Shown: positions 32,248 to 46,195 of the stretch, piece after piece
Layout: every line of letters starts with the position of its first letter
How positions within the stretch are numbered: position 1 is the stretch's first letter
Program-made: the position numbers and the translations under genes
NCBI GenBank assembly: GCA_963966185.1
Contig: CAWZYM010000280.1
Span: forward strand, 1 to 64,000
Direction of reading: 5' to 3'
Origin: Rhabditoides inermis
Lineage: Eukaryota > Nematoda > Chromadorea > Rhabditida > Rhabditidae
Length of the DNA stretch: 64,000 bases
Notes under the pieces: generated by a model
The model's input: only the letters and a program-made list of their open reading frames with translations
What the model was told of the DNA's origin: nothing
The model's database searches: none

Positions 32248-32704
32248 GTGGAGGGAATGAGGCGCATTTACATTATTTTCTCATCTGTCTTCGTCATTTC
32301 TTGGGTGGAAGATAATTCGCCTACCGCCAAAACGGCCTACTATAGAGTTTCACAGCATTCCGAAAGATGCGGGAGCATTCGGAAGCGTTCGAAGAGTGGG
32401 GACTGTGCGAAATGCAAGACACTCGAGTGTTTTCGAATAGCGTTGCTTCGACTTCGAGAAGTAAGCTCTCACGCGAGCCGAGCTCCACTGGACTCGATAC
32501 ATTATCTTATCACTTCAACATGTTCATAATTCCACTGTCTTGTATGACAGAGACAGGACTCTCATTATGCTCATAATATGTGTCAGAATAAGATGTGTGC
32601 AGTGTTCGTATTGTCGTCGGTCTCTGTCTTGTTTATAGGCTCTTCCCTCCGATTGCGCAATCTGTTGTGACCGGCTGAGGTCAGAAACCAGCACCGCTTA
32701 CTGA
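32248..32704 (+). CDS. Putative small secreted Cys-rich protein, two exons
   Basis: Exon 1 (32248-32460) and exon 2 (32639-32704) join in phase through a 178-base intron, giving 92 residues. The N-terminus (MRRIYIIFSSVFVISWV after the first Met) looks like a signal peptide. Seven Cys follow, in ERCGSIRKR, GDCAKCKTLEC and SDCAICC contexts, so a compact disulfide-rich secreted peptide is plausible. An alternative frame across exon 1 (starting MREHSEAFEEWGL) is also open and joins less well. No known Cys-spacing family was recognised. The CAICC pair recalls the start of a RING finger, but the remaining ligands are absent. Confidence 0.4.
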
Positions 32705-33407
32705 CAAGTGCACCCCTCACGCCAGACTAAGCAGCCTTTCATCTCACCGAGGATCTGTAACTCCCGCAATATGCAAACGACAGCGATTTCGCAACGGGTG
32801 CTCATGCCTGGAGGGCTCTACGCGGTGGGTGGTCCGTGACCCGAGAGGTGTGGCACACCTGTAAACAAAGGTAGATTGCGCCATCGGCTGCCGACCTCTG
32901 AGCATGGATAGTGGATAGGGGTGGAGATGAAAGGCAGCGATTGGCTGGGGGCGAGAGTGAGACAGTGGGGGATGAGGGAATGACCATCGAAGATAGAAGG
33001 GGTATTGAATGGGTGTGATGGACACAATAGGATCATCCCGTCAAGTGAGAGTGATCGCTGAAGATCCATATTTGTTGTATCATCATACCCCGTCTTGACT
33101 GATTGAGACATGAGACAAATGGAAATCTATACGATAATCTGATAATGCCATTAGCACTAAAGAAACTATAGAGATTTTCATTTTATGTGTCCAGATCGAG
33201 ACATTTCTCTGCCAGCTCGACCCCCGGTTTCCCTCTGACGCAACATGTCGGCCCTCCCAAGACGTCCTAATAACAGGCAGGCACTGTCTGACCCTCTCCA
33301 ATCACACACTCTCTCGTCCACTCTCTCACCCCGAAAGACAGCTGTTTATGGCGGTTTGAAACTGACCGCTGCCGCGCCTCGAATCGCGACACAGGTGGTC
33401 TCTCTCT

Positions 33408-33459
<52 letters not shown>

Positions 33460-34436
33460 CGTTTCTCTCTCTCCCCCCTCATCCTCTTTCTCTGTCGCTC
33501 TCTGTCTCTCTTTCTCATGAGTTCTCTCTCTCTCTCGCCTGGGAAGTCTCTTTTTATGGATTACGGTAGCACAATAAACAATAGAGATGAACTTGTGCGC
33601 CGAAGCTTTTATGATTGTCGGCGCTTCTTCAGATCCAATTGTATCATGTATGCAGCTCATTATCATTTATTATGCGTATGGGGGTTTACTGCGACCTCTC
33701 CTTTCTTCTGATCCGACATGCGCAATAATGGAATCGTGTCGAGAGAGGGAAGAGTGCTTGAGGCAAAGTGAGAATGTTTCTTATGAACCACGTACTTAAA
33801 AAATAGTATTATTGTATTATACCAATTAAAAGATTAGTGTGGTAGATCAGAAGAAGACTGGAATTCAGTTTGTGTAAATTGCTTGTAAAACAAGAGTGTT
33901 TTCGTACTGGTGAAAACGTTGCTTGTAAAGGAACAATAGTCCCTTTTTTTGTTGTGACATAATGTGCGGGGCTGCTAATTGCTGCTACCTTTCTCTCTTT
34001 CTTATCTCTAGTGATCCGACAGTCGCCTTCCTTTGACCGACGCCAAATTACGTGATTATGCGATGAATTATTATGGTCTCTCTTTCTCTCGCAAAGACGC
34101 CGCCCACCTGCCTACACGATCATAGGCTAATTAGACATATTGTGACGTCACTCTTAAGTCACTGACCCTCCCTCTCCCTCTCTCTCTCCCGATCGTTTTA
34201 CGGCTGGTAGATCAGGGGGTCGTAAAACGGTAATGGGGTAGATGGGTAGATCAAAGGAAGGTGAGAGTCCCTTTAGGGAGATGGCGTGTTATGTCACTCT
34301 GATAGTTATTAGGGGGGAGAAAGGTTAGGCCGGCACCGCTTGGCTGTCTCTCTGAGTCGTGGAAGAAACATAGACGGTTCCTTTTTCTTTTACAACCCGA
34401 GTTTTACAAGCGGTCACAGATACCGTGTGTGTACGT

Positions 34437-34493
<57 letters not shown>

Positions 34494-34684
34494 GCGCCTT
34501 CAAAGGAAGGTGGAGAGTCCCTTTAGGGAGATGGCGTGTTATGTCACTCTGATAGTTATTAGGGGGGAGAAAGGTTAGGCCGGCACCGCTTGGCTGTCTC
34601 TCTGAGTCGTGGAAGAAACATAGACGGTTCCTTTTTCTTTTACAACCCGAGTTTTACAAGCGGTCACAGATACCGTGTGTGTAC

Positions 34685-34734
<50 letters not shown>

Positions 34735-34743
34735 CGAGAGAGC

Positions 34744-34804
<61 letters not shown>

Positions 34805-37800
34805 GGCGCGCCTGCGACATTTACCGTGGCGCCTTTCTGTGCGACGGATCTGTCTATGAACACCGTTGCAGAACAATAACACCAACACAAGTTGATTAGG
34901 GGCTGGAATTCCGTGGCTCTCGTCATTGATGCCCCAGCGCGTATCTACTGAACCTCATATAAAACCAGTAATCGCATAGGTATGCCGGCATTCGCATTGA
35001 TACTGTCTGTTTCCCTCCATCCCGTACTCGACTTTTTTGCTTCCCATAGCTGTTTCCTTTTTAGCCTCATAGTTCTCCACAACCGTACCATCACTCACTC
35101 GCTCCTCTCTCATTTCAACTAGCCCGACTCTATGATAAGAACACATAAGGGGTTTATATCATCGCTGCTTCGCAGAGTGATCCCTTTTCGTTCTCTTCGC
35201 ACTGCTTCATCCCATCAGGCACCCCACTCACCCCTTCAACTTCTCCTTCTCCTCTACAACTCTCCCTTCTCCCGCGTTCAGCCGCAAAATCAACATCAAC
35301 TGTCTGGCACCGCTGCTTCCTGCTCCTTCTCAGTCTCCCACTATCAACCGCAAAGTCAACATCAGTCGGTCTGCCTGACACCGCTTCTCCCCTCCTGCCT
35401 GCTCCCTGCTACTTCTCCTTCTTCTGCCCTATGTTATCACGCATTGACCTTTCCCTCCAGACATGGCGCTGAAGAGAATTGAGCGAAAAGCGTGCGGACT
35501 CGCAGTGCCTGGCTGTGCCATCAGTGATAGACCAGCATTCCCGGATCAGCTGATATCGATCGAGATTATCGATCGAATGACTGTGAAACCAGTTCATTTG
35601 AGTCGACTTTCTTGTGTTTCAGGTTGTGTTTGAGGTGAGTTGAGGATGAGGAATGAGGTAGTAGAAAGCGAGGAACGGCAACGACCTCCTTATCTGATAA
35701 GGTTACTAGTTTGCGCGAGAGTTATTACGTTATCAGCGCTTATCTAACAACTGACCAGTGCGGTAGAGTGTTTTACTAGTACTTTTTGCAGACAAAGTGT
35801 CAATATGCGTTCAGAAGAAACACACTCCATGAGAAAAGGAGATAAGGAGTAGAAAAACAGATAGGGCGAGCCTAGAGCAGACCGACACTGCTGTTCACGT
35901 TCATTCCACTACTTCGCACAGTTTCGAAGATCTCCGTTGGTCTACACGTTTCTTTCGGCTTTTTTTGAGTAATGACATTTCTCTCTCTTCCACGCTCTCT
36001 CCTTCTCCTTCTTCTGCTCCTTCAAAGCCGTATGATGAATGCTTTTTGGGTGCAACAGGGGTTCATATAATATTCTCTCTCCTTTCTATCTTCCCTCCAT
36101 CTCTCCTCTTTCTCATCACAGTGTCGTGTTACTGTATGGTTTATGGTATGGCTGGTCTGTGAATAGAATCCTCCCATGGCTTGTCGCGTCTATTGATAGA
36201 CAGATATTCATCGCTGTGATGACATGTCTGATCTGAACAGAGTGCGCGAGATCTGTGCGCGCACCCCCTGGGGTCAAGCCCGCGGGGGATTATCGATTGA
36301 TAGCGATCGATTAGCACCAGATCGATCAGCTGATCTGGGCAGATTGGCTAGATGTCGTTGCCCCCAGCGCGATTCGCACTTGAATCTGCTCTGTAATTTG
36401 AGAATGGTAATGAGTGGGGAGGCAGTTTAGCTACCCCGCTGGTAGCTAATTACAGTGCTCATTCCAATTCAGATCGTTTCGTGTTCGGTCAACTTTTTAT
36501 GACACGGTGATTGGGGGTTGAAGAGGAAGACATCTGGAGTGACGCTTCAACGCCTGATATGCATATTGCAGTTGTATAGATGGTGGGGCGATAAGGCATA
36601 GGTGACAGGTGTGGTTGAGGCTGTATTGGACTGGGCTGTAGATGAGTGCAGGAGATAGAGCCGTCAGTGTGTCACTCATGCTAATTATGCGCGCACCGTA
36701 ATTGTCCCCCCGACTTTCCCCTTTCCGGAGAGACGACTCGAGCCGCACAAAGAGAGTGACCATGTGGCTGACTCCCCTCTTTTTCAATTCCCCTTCTCCT
36801 GTTTTACCGGGTTCCTGGGGGAGAAATTGGGAGCAAAAACGCATGCAAAAAGTGTTGAGGGGAGTAGATCAATCTTGCCTCTTGTGAGAACGGTTTCCAT
36901 TTCGTTGTACTGAAATTGGCTTGACCTTCTCTCTATTCTCATGACCAGGACACTTCTCGCAACATTTATCAGCGAGTGACCGTTGCGTGAAAAAGTGATA
37001 AGAGAGAGCACTCTAAGGCAATCCAATTGAGCAGATTGCCACCTCTCGAACATTCCGGGAGGACGCCGGCGGCGAGTGGTTCAGTGAGCCAGAAGGGACC
37101 ATTACCGCTTGGCCCGTGCCGACTGGCCCCAAGACATCCCGCTGGGCACACTACTGGCCAGGACACCCTTGTTCGCGCACTCCTCACAACGTAGGTGTGT
37201 GGGAGAGTACGGTACTTGCGATTTTGACACCGAGTGTGCCATGGGAAACAAGTCGAGTCGATTTACTGACATTGACAGTCAAGTGATCTGGATTACAGTA
37301 CCTTTCGTGGGATACATTGATAGCGAGAGTCAAGTGGTGGCTAATGGGCTTAGCAGTTGGATTACGGTGGTCGCACACACACAGTCTCTCGCACGCAATG
37401 TGATTGGACGTGCCTCAATGTTTGCTGATGGGATGAGTGCGTGAATCAGTGCACCTATCCATCTTGGCAGCAGCTGCCTTCTGACCCTCTCTCGCAACAC
37501 ATTAGCATACCGGAACACTCTCACTGTCAGCTGAGAAGGACACGCACACACGCGTAGACATGTGACCACCCGCAGCGCGGAGAGGTTATGGCATTGCGAA
37601 CGATTTCGTAACGAATTGCTAATGACACAGTATTGACACGCTGAATTATGTTCAATCATTCGAAAATCTCAAGTGATTGTATAATGTTATCGAATCCGCG
37701 CCCCGGCGCCACGGAAGTGACGTGATATCGCGAGAGTGCGCGCCCGAGTCACAGACCGTATGAGCAAACTACTCGCAAGTGTGAACGGTTTTTAGGCCGC

Positions 37801-37971
37801 GCTTCCGGCCGGCAGTTGCCGCTGAGCCCCCGTGCAAGGCGGCTGCTCATCTTTGGGCAGCGATCGATAGTGCTAACAACTACCGATCAAGCCCTTCTTC
37901 TCCCAATACACGACGAACAACAACAACAACACCAAGCCGCACCCGCCGCGGTTGCTGCTCACACACACACA
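32705..37971. other. Mostly non-coding, microsatellite-rich
   Basis: No convincing gene. 33245-33394 is an exon-like frame (MSALPRRPNNRQALSDPLQS...) ending in CAG|GTGGTC before a CT array (33400-33480), but no partner exon was found. 35463-35632 is an open frame beginning MALKRIE after an acceptor-like CTCCAG; it diverges at once from the E2 ubiquitin-conjugating family that it recalls. GC-rich sequence at 37690-37970 is probably cyclin D promoter and leader. Confidence 0.4.
34251..34806. repeat. ~248-bp tandem duplication, each copy ending in a (GA)n array
   Basis: TCAAAGGAAGG through TGTACGTAGAGAGA at 34251-34440 recurs at 34499-34690, apart from one inserted base. The GA arrays (34436-34490 and 34687-34801) differ in length, so the second copy has since expanded. 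Confidence 0.9.
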
Positions 37972-40900
37972 ATGGCTGCGCATCAGGTATGCGGTTTAAA
38001 TTGTACAAATGAGATCCGTTTTGGATAGACAATTAGATTGTTCTAGAAAGAAACTTGCTGGTTGTTTTGTTTTCGCATATGGTCCGCACCGCGCTCTCTC
38101 ACTCGCTTCTTCTTTTGCGCTTGCTGCGTTCAGATATTGCATTGTGCTGCTGCTGTCTGGTAATATTCCAAGCGCACCATATGTTTATATCATCCCTTTC
38201 AATTGTACCGTAACGAAATTGTAATCTCGAAATGTCGTCGCGCATTCACATCCGCCGTTCGCTTGTTTCCCACACCACCGCGACCGCGCTGAACCTCGCT
38301 TGGAAACATCTTGTAATCTCCCTGTCTAAATGACATTTCTCTCCTAGAGAGTGTTGATGGGTGAGAGAGCGCAGACATTCTCGTGGTGGCTGGGGTTGAG
38401 TGCGCGATGGTGGTGAGGGGGCGGGGCGAGGGCGCAACCCGACCGGTCCGCCCCTAGTACGCGCACTGTAGAGATCAGGCAGCACACTCGCCCCGAGTAC
38501 CCCTCCCTCGAGCAGTCCTCCACTCAGATGTCTCTGAACACGTCGCTCACTGACGAGCTGGCCTCGTCGCTGCGCTGCGCCGAGTTTCTCGCCGATTCCC
38601 CCTCGACCTCGTTCCACTCGGAGCCGTCGACGAACGCGGTTCCGCCGCGTCGCCGCCGCAGCACCGCCATCCGCCAGCGCTCCGTCCTCGCCCCCGCTCA
38701 GGTGAGACACACTTTCTTTCAATTCATTTTATGCTTGCGGTGGATTGTGTCTGGTTCTTTTGCGCTTAGCGGTTGTGAGTTGCGATAAGGATCGGTGGTG
38801 GTCGATGTCGTTGGCGCTGTCGTCGCACCTGTGCTGTGTCTCTCTTGTCTCTTAGCTGGTATCGCCAGCGATCTTCTCTCTGCGCGTGCGTCAATCACAC
38901 GTCTCTCTTTCGCCTTCTTCACGCAGTCCTCTCCGCTTATCTCCCACCGATCATCACACCTAATTTGCATATCATATCCGTGTCGCGCGTGTTTATGTAG
39001 CGCATTAGAGTGACCGCTGGTTTTCGCGCGCCCTATCAGTTGTTATCAGTGGAATCAGCCGAACTGACCCGTTCCTATCACCTCACGAGTTTGTTGCATG
39101 AGTGTTTCCTATTGGCGATGACGCAGTCAATAGACGGGGGATATGAAGATGTTGGGAGTGCTCCATCTCTCTCTCACCCCTCTCTTTCCCGTGCCCTTTT
39201 GTGATCGAGCGATCGATGTGTTGGGTTGTGTGGATGGCTGGATGGTGAGAGAAATGGCATGCAACGAGATGAGATGAGAAGCGCGGAGGATCACTCATAG
39301 ACCGTGTGTGGGAACCATCCCCGCCGTGCCAGTCTCTAGCCGTTTCCGGTGCTGCACTCTTGTATCTTATACTCTTGACTCGGCTCGCTTTCAAGTAGCG
39401 CCCAGTATCTTGGAATCTCCCTCGACTGCCTTCGAGCCACGGTCAGCGTGTTGCGAAGGCAGTGAGCAGTTTCGAAGAGACTGACACTGAATGTCCATCC
39501 GCTATACTATCTGCTTGTAGTTGTCGGTGGTGCAGTCTCGCAAGCGCCCGTCGCTGGAGGCTCGCCTCAACGGCCCGCAGCACGTGTCGGTGCGCGGCAA
39601 CGTCGGCGACCGCGTCCTCCACACCGACTCCCGCGTCCTCACCAACCTCATGCGTCATGAGGTACGATTCATTGCTCGCATTTTGTGAAACGTCTTCTAT
39701 GGCAATGTGTGTAGGAGGCGCTGGCGCCCAACTCTCGCTACCTGACGGCGGTGCAGGAGGAGATGCAGCCGCAGCACAGGTCGCAGGCGGTCGAGTGGCT
39801 GGCCGACGTGGCGGCCGAGGAGCGCTGCGACGCAGACGTCCTCCCCCTCGCTGTCCAGCTCATGGACAGGTTCCTCTCCACACAGAACATCTTCCGCACC
39901 GACCTGCAGGTGTGTTAACTTTTACAGTGACGCTTGCCTAGGATTGTTCAAAGTTCACGTGGTGTTAAAAACTAAAATCTTTTTTGTTTCAGGTTCTGGC
40001 CGGCGTGTGCTTATTCATTGCGTCTAAGGTGAAGGCGCCGCAGCCGCTGACCGCGCAGAGGATCGCCTACTATACCGCCGACAGTGTGCAGATGCACGAC
40101 GTGCTGGTGAGTGGAGGATTGGCTGCGTATATGGACGGCTGAGTATCACATGCTCTTCTAGTCGTGGGAGCTGCTCGTGCTGACGCAGCTCGAGTGGGAA
40201 GTGTCCGCCCCGACCGGCCTCGACTTTTTGGATCAGCTGCTGGCTAGGGCGCCGCAGCTCGCGCATCTCAAGGAGCCCTTTGTCAAGATGCTCCACCACA
40301 TTCAGTCGAGTGAGTATAGGGAGTGGAGAGGGCGAAGAGGGGAACAGGATTCGACTTGCACTTTGCCGCATTGTGGTCGTGTAATTCGCGAGATTAGGCA
40401 GGGGCCTGAGTGAATGGGGGTGTTCTCCTTGGGTGGTCTCTCTCTCTCGTTTCCTCCTCTGCATTTCAATGAGACACTATGCGCGCACTCTTCCATATCA
40501 TTATCCGAGGCAGGATTGTGCGACAAAAAGCGAGACAGTCTCTTTTTTTGGTAGCGCTTTTTCCGGTTAGTTTCGAAACACGTTGCTGTGTGAGTGGTCT
40601 GAGGTCACATGTTGTTTTGGACGCGCGGATGCAGTGTTGCGTTGGTTGCGCCATACCTGCGAGATACCGTACACCTGGGGCTAGCGCGGAGAGAGAGAGT
40701 GTGTCAACAGACGCAATAACTGCTCGCCTTTCTCCTCCCGTGTGCAGCTGACCTCGATGGATGGGGCTTTGAGGTGATTGTGTGTGTCCTTTCTCTCCTC
40801 CTTTTCCCTCCCGGCCCATTGCACAGTGTTAGCAGAGTTGCTGTGTGCGGTAGGCATGCGTGTGTATGATAGATGGCGGTAGCTGACACCGCACCCATTC

Positions 40901-43591
40901 AATCGCCCGTCTCGTCTCTCGATTAGCATAGGCATGATGGGTGTCGACTCTTTTATGGGCAGCGAGGGTGGTCTGGCCGAACAAGGGGAGGTTGTTGTGC
41001 GATATCGATCAGTGATTGCACTGTGTTGCGTGTCTCTGTGTGTGGGGTGCCGGGAAGTGCAGGCGGCGCGCTTTGTTCTAGCGAGCCTGCTCTACTCTCT
41101 CTTCTCTCGAAGGTCGCGTGTCCTCGTATATTGCGCGAGCAAGTGAGTGAGTAGGCTACATGGATAGCGGCTCTCTTGATTGACTCGCTACATTATGTGC
41201 CTGTTAATGACCCCAAGGTCTCTGAGCCACCGAGCATTTCAAAAGTCCAACGGAATGTCCGCATCTCTTTCTCTAAACAAAGGATCGTATGTTCTCGTTT
41301 TTTCACCCACAGGGGGAGATCGCATGGTGTGTGGGTAGAGGCTGGCTGTGTTTTTTTTCGTGGCCATTTGGGTGCTTCCCAGCTGGCAGCAGCAGATACC
41401 TGATTTAAGTTTCGAGGGTCAGCGAGGAAGGGGGAAGGCTAAAGACACAAGGCCGGAAGGGGGATTTGAATGAGAGGGTGGCGAGTGGATTATTACGGTA
41501 ACAGCTGAGGATGGGGGAAGGCGCAATGCCGGCAGCTGCGGTATGGTTGCATGGGCATTCGAGAGCGGCTCTGCCTTTGTTCGAACGCAACGGGTCAATT
41601 GTTGCCAGGGGATTACGGTATGAGCTTGTCTTGGTGGCTGGATTATGTGGATTCGGTTAGCCACACAATGCGCGTGAGCGTTCAAGGGCGTGGGATGAAC
41701 GGGTTTAGTGAGAAGACCTCCGGCTGAGTGGACGTATTTCACTCACGTCAGGTGAGAGACGAGGTGTTTGTTTGGAGTTGTCACTCTGTGTGGTCCACTC
41801 TCTCTTCTGGAGTGATCGGCAGCAGTTGCGTAAACAGAAGTGAACAGACGCGCGCACTGCCCGCACTGTCTTGTGAGCCGAATGTTTATGGCTTTTGCTG
41901 GCTTCAGGTGAGGCCCAGGCGAACAGATTTGAATGTGGTAACCGGATAGCGCGGGGCAGGCCGTGATTGGATCATGCCGCCTGATCCCCTGATCCGCCAT
42001 GCATTCCTTTTATGGCAATGTTTGCTCATTGCGGCACAGTAGTGTGTGCGCCACAAGAGGCATGTTTATTAGCGCGCTGCTCTCTTGTGTTTGGTCTGGG
42101 TCACCTCATCAGGCTGAGAGGGAGGGAGAGTTTTTGCTGTTGGCTGCAGTTGGCTGCGCCCCACTGGGCGGCCAGCGAGCCTGCCTAGCATCTGCCGCCT
42201 TTCATGGCTGGCGAGTCGGGTTGGAGCAGACTGCGCACGCAGACACAGCCTGTGCATGCCAGGTGGTCTTATCGCCCCGGCGGCGTCGGCTGCATTGCTC
42301 CACACTAGATTGAGAGAGTGCGCGAGATCGGGGAGTGTTTGATATCTGATGATGATATGGTAGTCTGGACGTGGGTCGCGTGCCCCTTTTGGGTCGCGCA
42401 CTATTCCGCTCACACACACACCTCGATTTATGCAAATCGGATAAGGAAGGAAGAGGGTGGGTGGTGAGCAGGGAGACAGTTGGTATCGGCTGTCACGGAG
42501 CGACAAAGGACTGTGGGTGGGGGAGAGTTTATGAGGCGGTGGGTACATGTGTGTGTGGGGTGTGGGGTGCTATGATGTTGCAGTCTCATAGCGGACAGTG
42601 TGTGATGATTGATGCGAGTGGAAACTTGTAGCAAGGGACTAGTGGCTGGCTGTGTGGTGCGCACAGCGGGGCGCCGCTCGCGTCTCGCCAGACCACCCTG
42701 CTTCCTTTGTTGGTTTTCGATGGGTGGGGGAAGTGGATCTAGGGTGGTTGTGTGGCTGGAGGCTCGCACATTTACATTGCATCATTGGAGAGGGTCTGAC
42801 CCCTGTGGATCAAGCAGTGAGACAATGATGATTTGAATATGCTATGCACATGGCACATGTTGCGATGGAATGACGGCGCTAATGAGGCGCGCGGCATGGG
42901 GTGATTGATGGGAGGGACTGTTTGAATTGTCTACTGGTAATCCCCTCTCTGATCCACTGTCTCTTGCAGACGCGAAGCTGGCGTTCCTGCTGCCCTCCCT
43001 GCAGGCGTGTCTCTGCCTGCTGTTTGCCGCCTCCCGCCCCACCGAGTCGACCGAGACGAGGATGCGTGCCGAGCACGTCATCGCCACCACCTTCTCCGTC
43101 GACATTGTGAGTACAGTAGTTGATGGGTTACTGTAGTCAGGGTACTGTAACAGTTGTTTACTGCTTTGTTTTCAGAAGCTGCTGTCGCAGTACGTGTCTC
43201 TGATGGAGCAGCCGGCGCGCGTTGTGCTTGCCCCGCCGTCGTCTCTGTCGTCTCAGTCGCGCACTCCGTCCCCGCAGGCGGCCCTGCAGCCAGTCGCCTC
43301 GTCTATCCCCGCCACCCCGCACAATGACAGCGGCTTCTGCTCGGCCATCTCCAGCCCCGACGGATCGATGGACAAGGAACAGCTCGACTGCAGCCCGCCC
43401 AAGATGGCCAGGGTATAGTCTGTCCACTGACTGTCTGTCTCCCCTTTGCTCATTCTACTAGCCCAGTGATCTTGTCGTCGTCTTGTTTTGAGTGTGTGTT
43501 CTCGGATTGCTTCTTTGTTCTTTCCTAGCTCGGTCGTGCCCCATCCCCGAGTGAGGGTTTGATGCCGGGCGCGACTGATAACGGAGCGTGA
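37972..43591 (+). CDS. cyd-1: G1/S-specific cyclin D
   Basis: D-type cyclins activate CDK4/6 and target the Rb pathway to drive G1 progression in the nucleus. Proposed exons: 37972-37986, 38516-38701, 39536-39661, 39715-39909, 39993-40106, 40162-40309, 42970-43106, 43176-43412 and 43529-43591, all in phase, about 406 residues. Residues 24-28 read LRCAE, the LxCxE Rb-binding motif typical of D cyclins. The cyclin box spans exons 3-6, with RSQAVEWLADVAAEERCDAD, LAVQLMDRFLSTQNI, VLAGVCLFIASKVKAPQPLT (conserved Lys) and SWELLVLTQLEWEVSAPTGL. The second cyclin fold and a Ser/Pro-rich tail (exons 7-9) complete it. If the last intron is retained, the protein ends in MARV at 43418. Intron 6 is 2.66 kb. 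No disruption was seen. The symbol follows the nematode single-copy D cyclin and is inferred. Confidence 0.9.
40310..42969 (+). other. Large cyclin D intron 6
   Basis: 2.66 kb between GTGAGTATA and CTCTTGCAG, much longer than the other introns. Short open frames on both strands have no domain-like sequence. It could hold regulatory elements, but none was recognised. Confidence 0.6.
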
Positions 43592-46144
43592 TTAGTCAAA
43601 GAATCCTTTTTTTTTGTTTTGATGTGCGTACCTGTAATTGCTACGTTTGATTTGCCTCTACGAGTCCTTGTACATATGCATATCTAGAGTGTATCCATCC
43701 CCATTGGCCCCTGACAAGGCTCACCCACTGTGTAGAGCATGCACACTGCGCAAAGTTCTCTCTGACTCTCGCCCACCCGCGGCCTGGTGTGGGGTACGGT
43801 ACCTACCGTACCCCGATATTGTTCTCGTGTACCCGTCTTCGTTTTTAGCCACTGCATTGTACTGATCTATGCGCCTGCTTATGACTTTAATCGTGTACCC
43901 TCTCTTTCCCAAGTTTTGATTGTCGATTGCTCGCCTCCCCCAACCATAGCCTCACTGTTTGATGAATTTTTGAGTTTTTCATTTCGCTGGATGATTGATA
44001 AATTATTGTGTACACGTCGTTGTTTTGGTTTGAATTTTTTGTGGGTTTTTGGGGTATGGGATAGACATGGGAAGTGTTTGAATTGGAGATGAAAGGTTAT
44101 GGGATGGTATTAGGGTGTTGTCCAAAACGGGCACTGCTATGACTCAAAGGAAGCGGGCAGAGCGGGTTATTGGGTCGGTCAGAGGGAGAATGGGGGCCGA
44201 TTAGACACTCCATTGAGCTTGCAACCCCCGGAAGGGACTGGGGGTACGGTAGGATGCGGGAATTTGAATCTGCACCTGTGAGGGTGGGGAGAGAGAGAGG
44301 GAGAGGAAGGGAGGAAGAGAGAGAGAGAGAGAGAGAGATGAGGGGGTGGGGAGAGAGAGGGAGAGGAAGGGAGGAAGAGAGAGATGAGGTTACGGTCGGA
44401 AGGAAGGAAGCAGCAGGCTGGTGTGGCCCCAACAAAGACGAGTCTGCTGTGGAGAGGTGAGATGATATTTGATATAGGTGGCAGATTGGATAAAATGTTT
44501 GTAAATACCTTCAAACTCTGTGTCTTGGTAATATAATGTGCGCTAAAACTTTTGCGCTGTTCCGGTTTGCGCAATGTTTATCTAGCAATTAGGGGGTGGT
44601 TGGACGGACGCATGGTTAGAGTCCGATTCTCTCACCTAGACAGGTGGGTGAGATGCGTATCTGGAGACACGCAGGTTCGACACGTTCAGATCGAACGCAC
44701 TGATACTGTCAATCCACAGTAATCCACTGGGATACTGTACATTCAATCTACAGTGTTAACCGTGGCGTTATACCTCACACGATTATATCCCTTTTCACTG
44801 AACAGGAACGCATTTCAGTTTCAGAATGCTATAATCCACAGTAATAAAGGTTACTGTAGGTATGATTACGGCATACTGTGCTTTGAATGAGGGCGGTGAT
44901 CGATCAGCGCATGTCAATTTGGCGCATCCCAGATTAGCCGTATTGTTTATTCAAGCCATTGTGCGAGCTGACCTGTGCGCTACGGTAATTGGCCCGAGGG
45001 ACCATTAACACTCTGGCTGGGGACCACTCTGGCTTGACCTCACGAGAAGCGTTGTCACCTTACGCAACGCCATTTCGACAGTATTATTGTTGCGCGAGGG
45101 GGCAATAATCTCATCAGCGCAATTGCCAGACAGTTTACACCTTCTGGATGAGATGACGTCAGATTTATGCATCCGGTGTGACGTCACGTGGATGGGATCG
45201 ATAATCGATTGATTGAGTGGGTGCGAGGGTGCGGCAAATGGCATTGCCAGGCGTGAGAATAAACGATGTGGGCAGCGCGAAGATATGATCTCTCTAGAAT
45301 TCCCCCGTAGAGTGGAGACAAGTGGACTTTTGGCGCAAAATTGGACTTTTCGAAGTGTGTCTTGATGTCGGCAAAGATCAAAGAGAGTGTACTGTACCCG
45401 GTATCCCACAATATCGAGATTATATGGATGTCTACGGGTTATTACGGGTTATGAACGTGGTGATTCACACTTTCTGGGATATTTGCATAAAGAAAGAGAG
45501 GGAAAAAGTGCGTTGGTCAGAGTGGGAGTTGTGGCTCGCAGTCTCGATGTGAAAGGGACGTTTTTCGACGCCTTTTTCGGGCGGCACTTTTGAAGAGCTC
45601 GCAAAACACGGGTTCGCTCAGAGTTTTTGCATATTCCTATTCCACCATTGCAACAACGTGAGTGAGACAGCGGTGGGAACTATGGTTTATTTATGTATTG
45701 ATTGATAATGCGAACATTTGTCGAATACGATTTGAATATTTGAATGCAGCAGCTTCCGGTGGATTCAGCCCTGAGGGTGGTGTTGTTTGGGTGGATCGAA
45801 CTCGAGTATAATAAAGTGTTTTCACTTCCGGTCGGCGCAGTGAAAGAGAAGGGAGGGGGGGGGGGGTGGTTTCGAAAGTTGCCGGGGTGTGAAAGGAGCG
45901 GGAACGATGGCATGGTTAGGGTCGTTAAGATGACTATCGGGAAAGGAATGGACTCTGCAAGGTGTACCGACCGTCTCTCTCTCTCTCTCTCTCTTTCTAT
46001 TTCTCTCGTTTCTCTTTTTCTCTCTTTCTTTCACTCTTCCTCTCTCTCTCCTCTTGTCTCTCTCTCTTTCCCAGCTTATGTTGCCGAGGGACCTACGACG
46101 GACCCATGTGCCATTTGCCAATCACTCGATATTAACTCCATCTC

Positions 46145-46195
<51 letters not shown>

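Noticed and set aside
32639..32704. RING finger domain from CAICCDRL
   Set aside because: Only the first ligand pair is present; a stop follows within 15 codons.
35463..35632. Ubiquitin-conjugating enzyme first exon suggested by MALKRIE
   Set aside because: The similarity stops after six residues and no E2 catalytic region or further exon is nearby.
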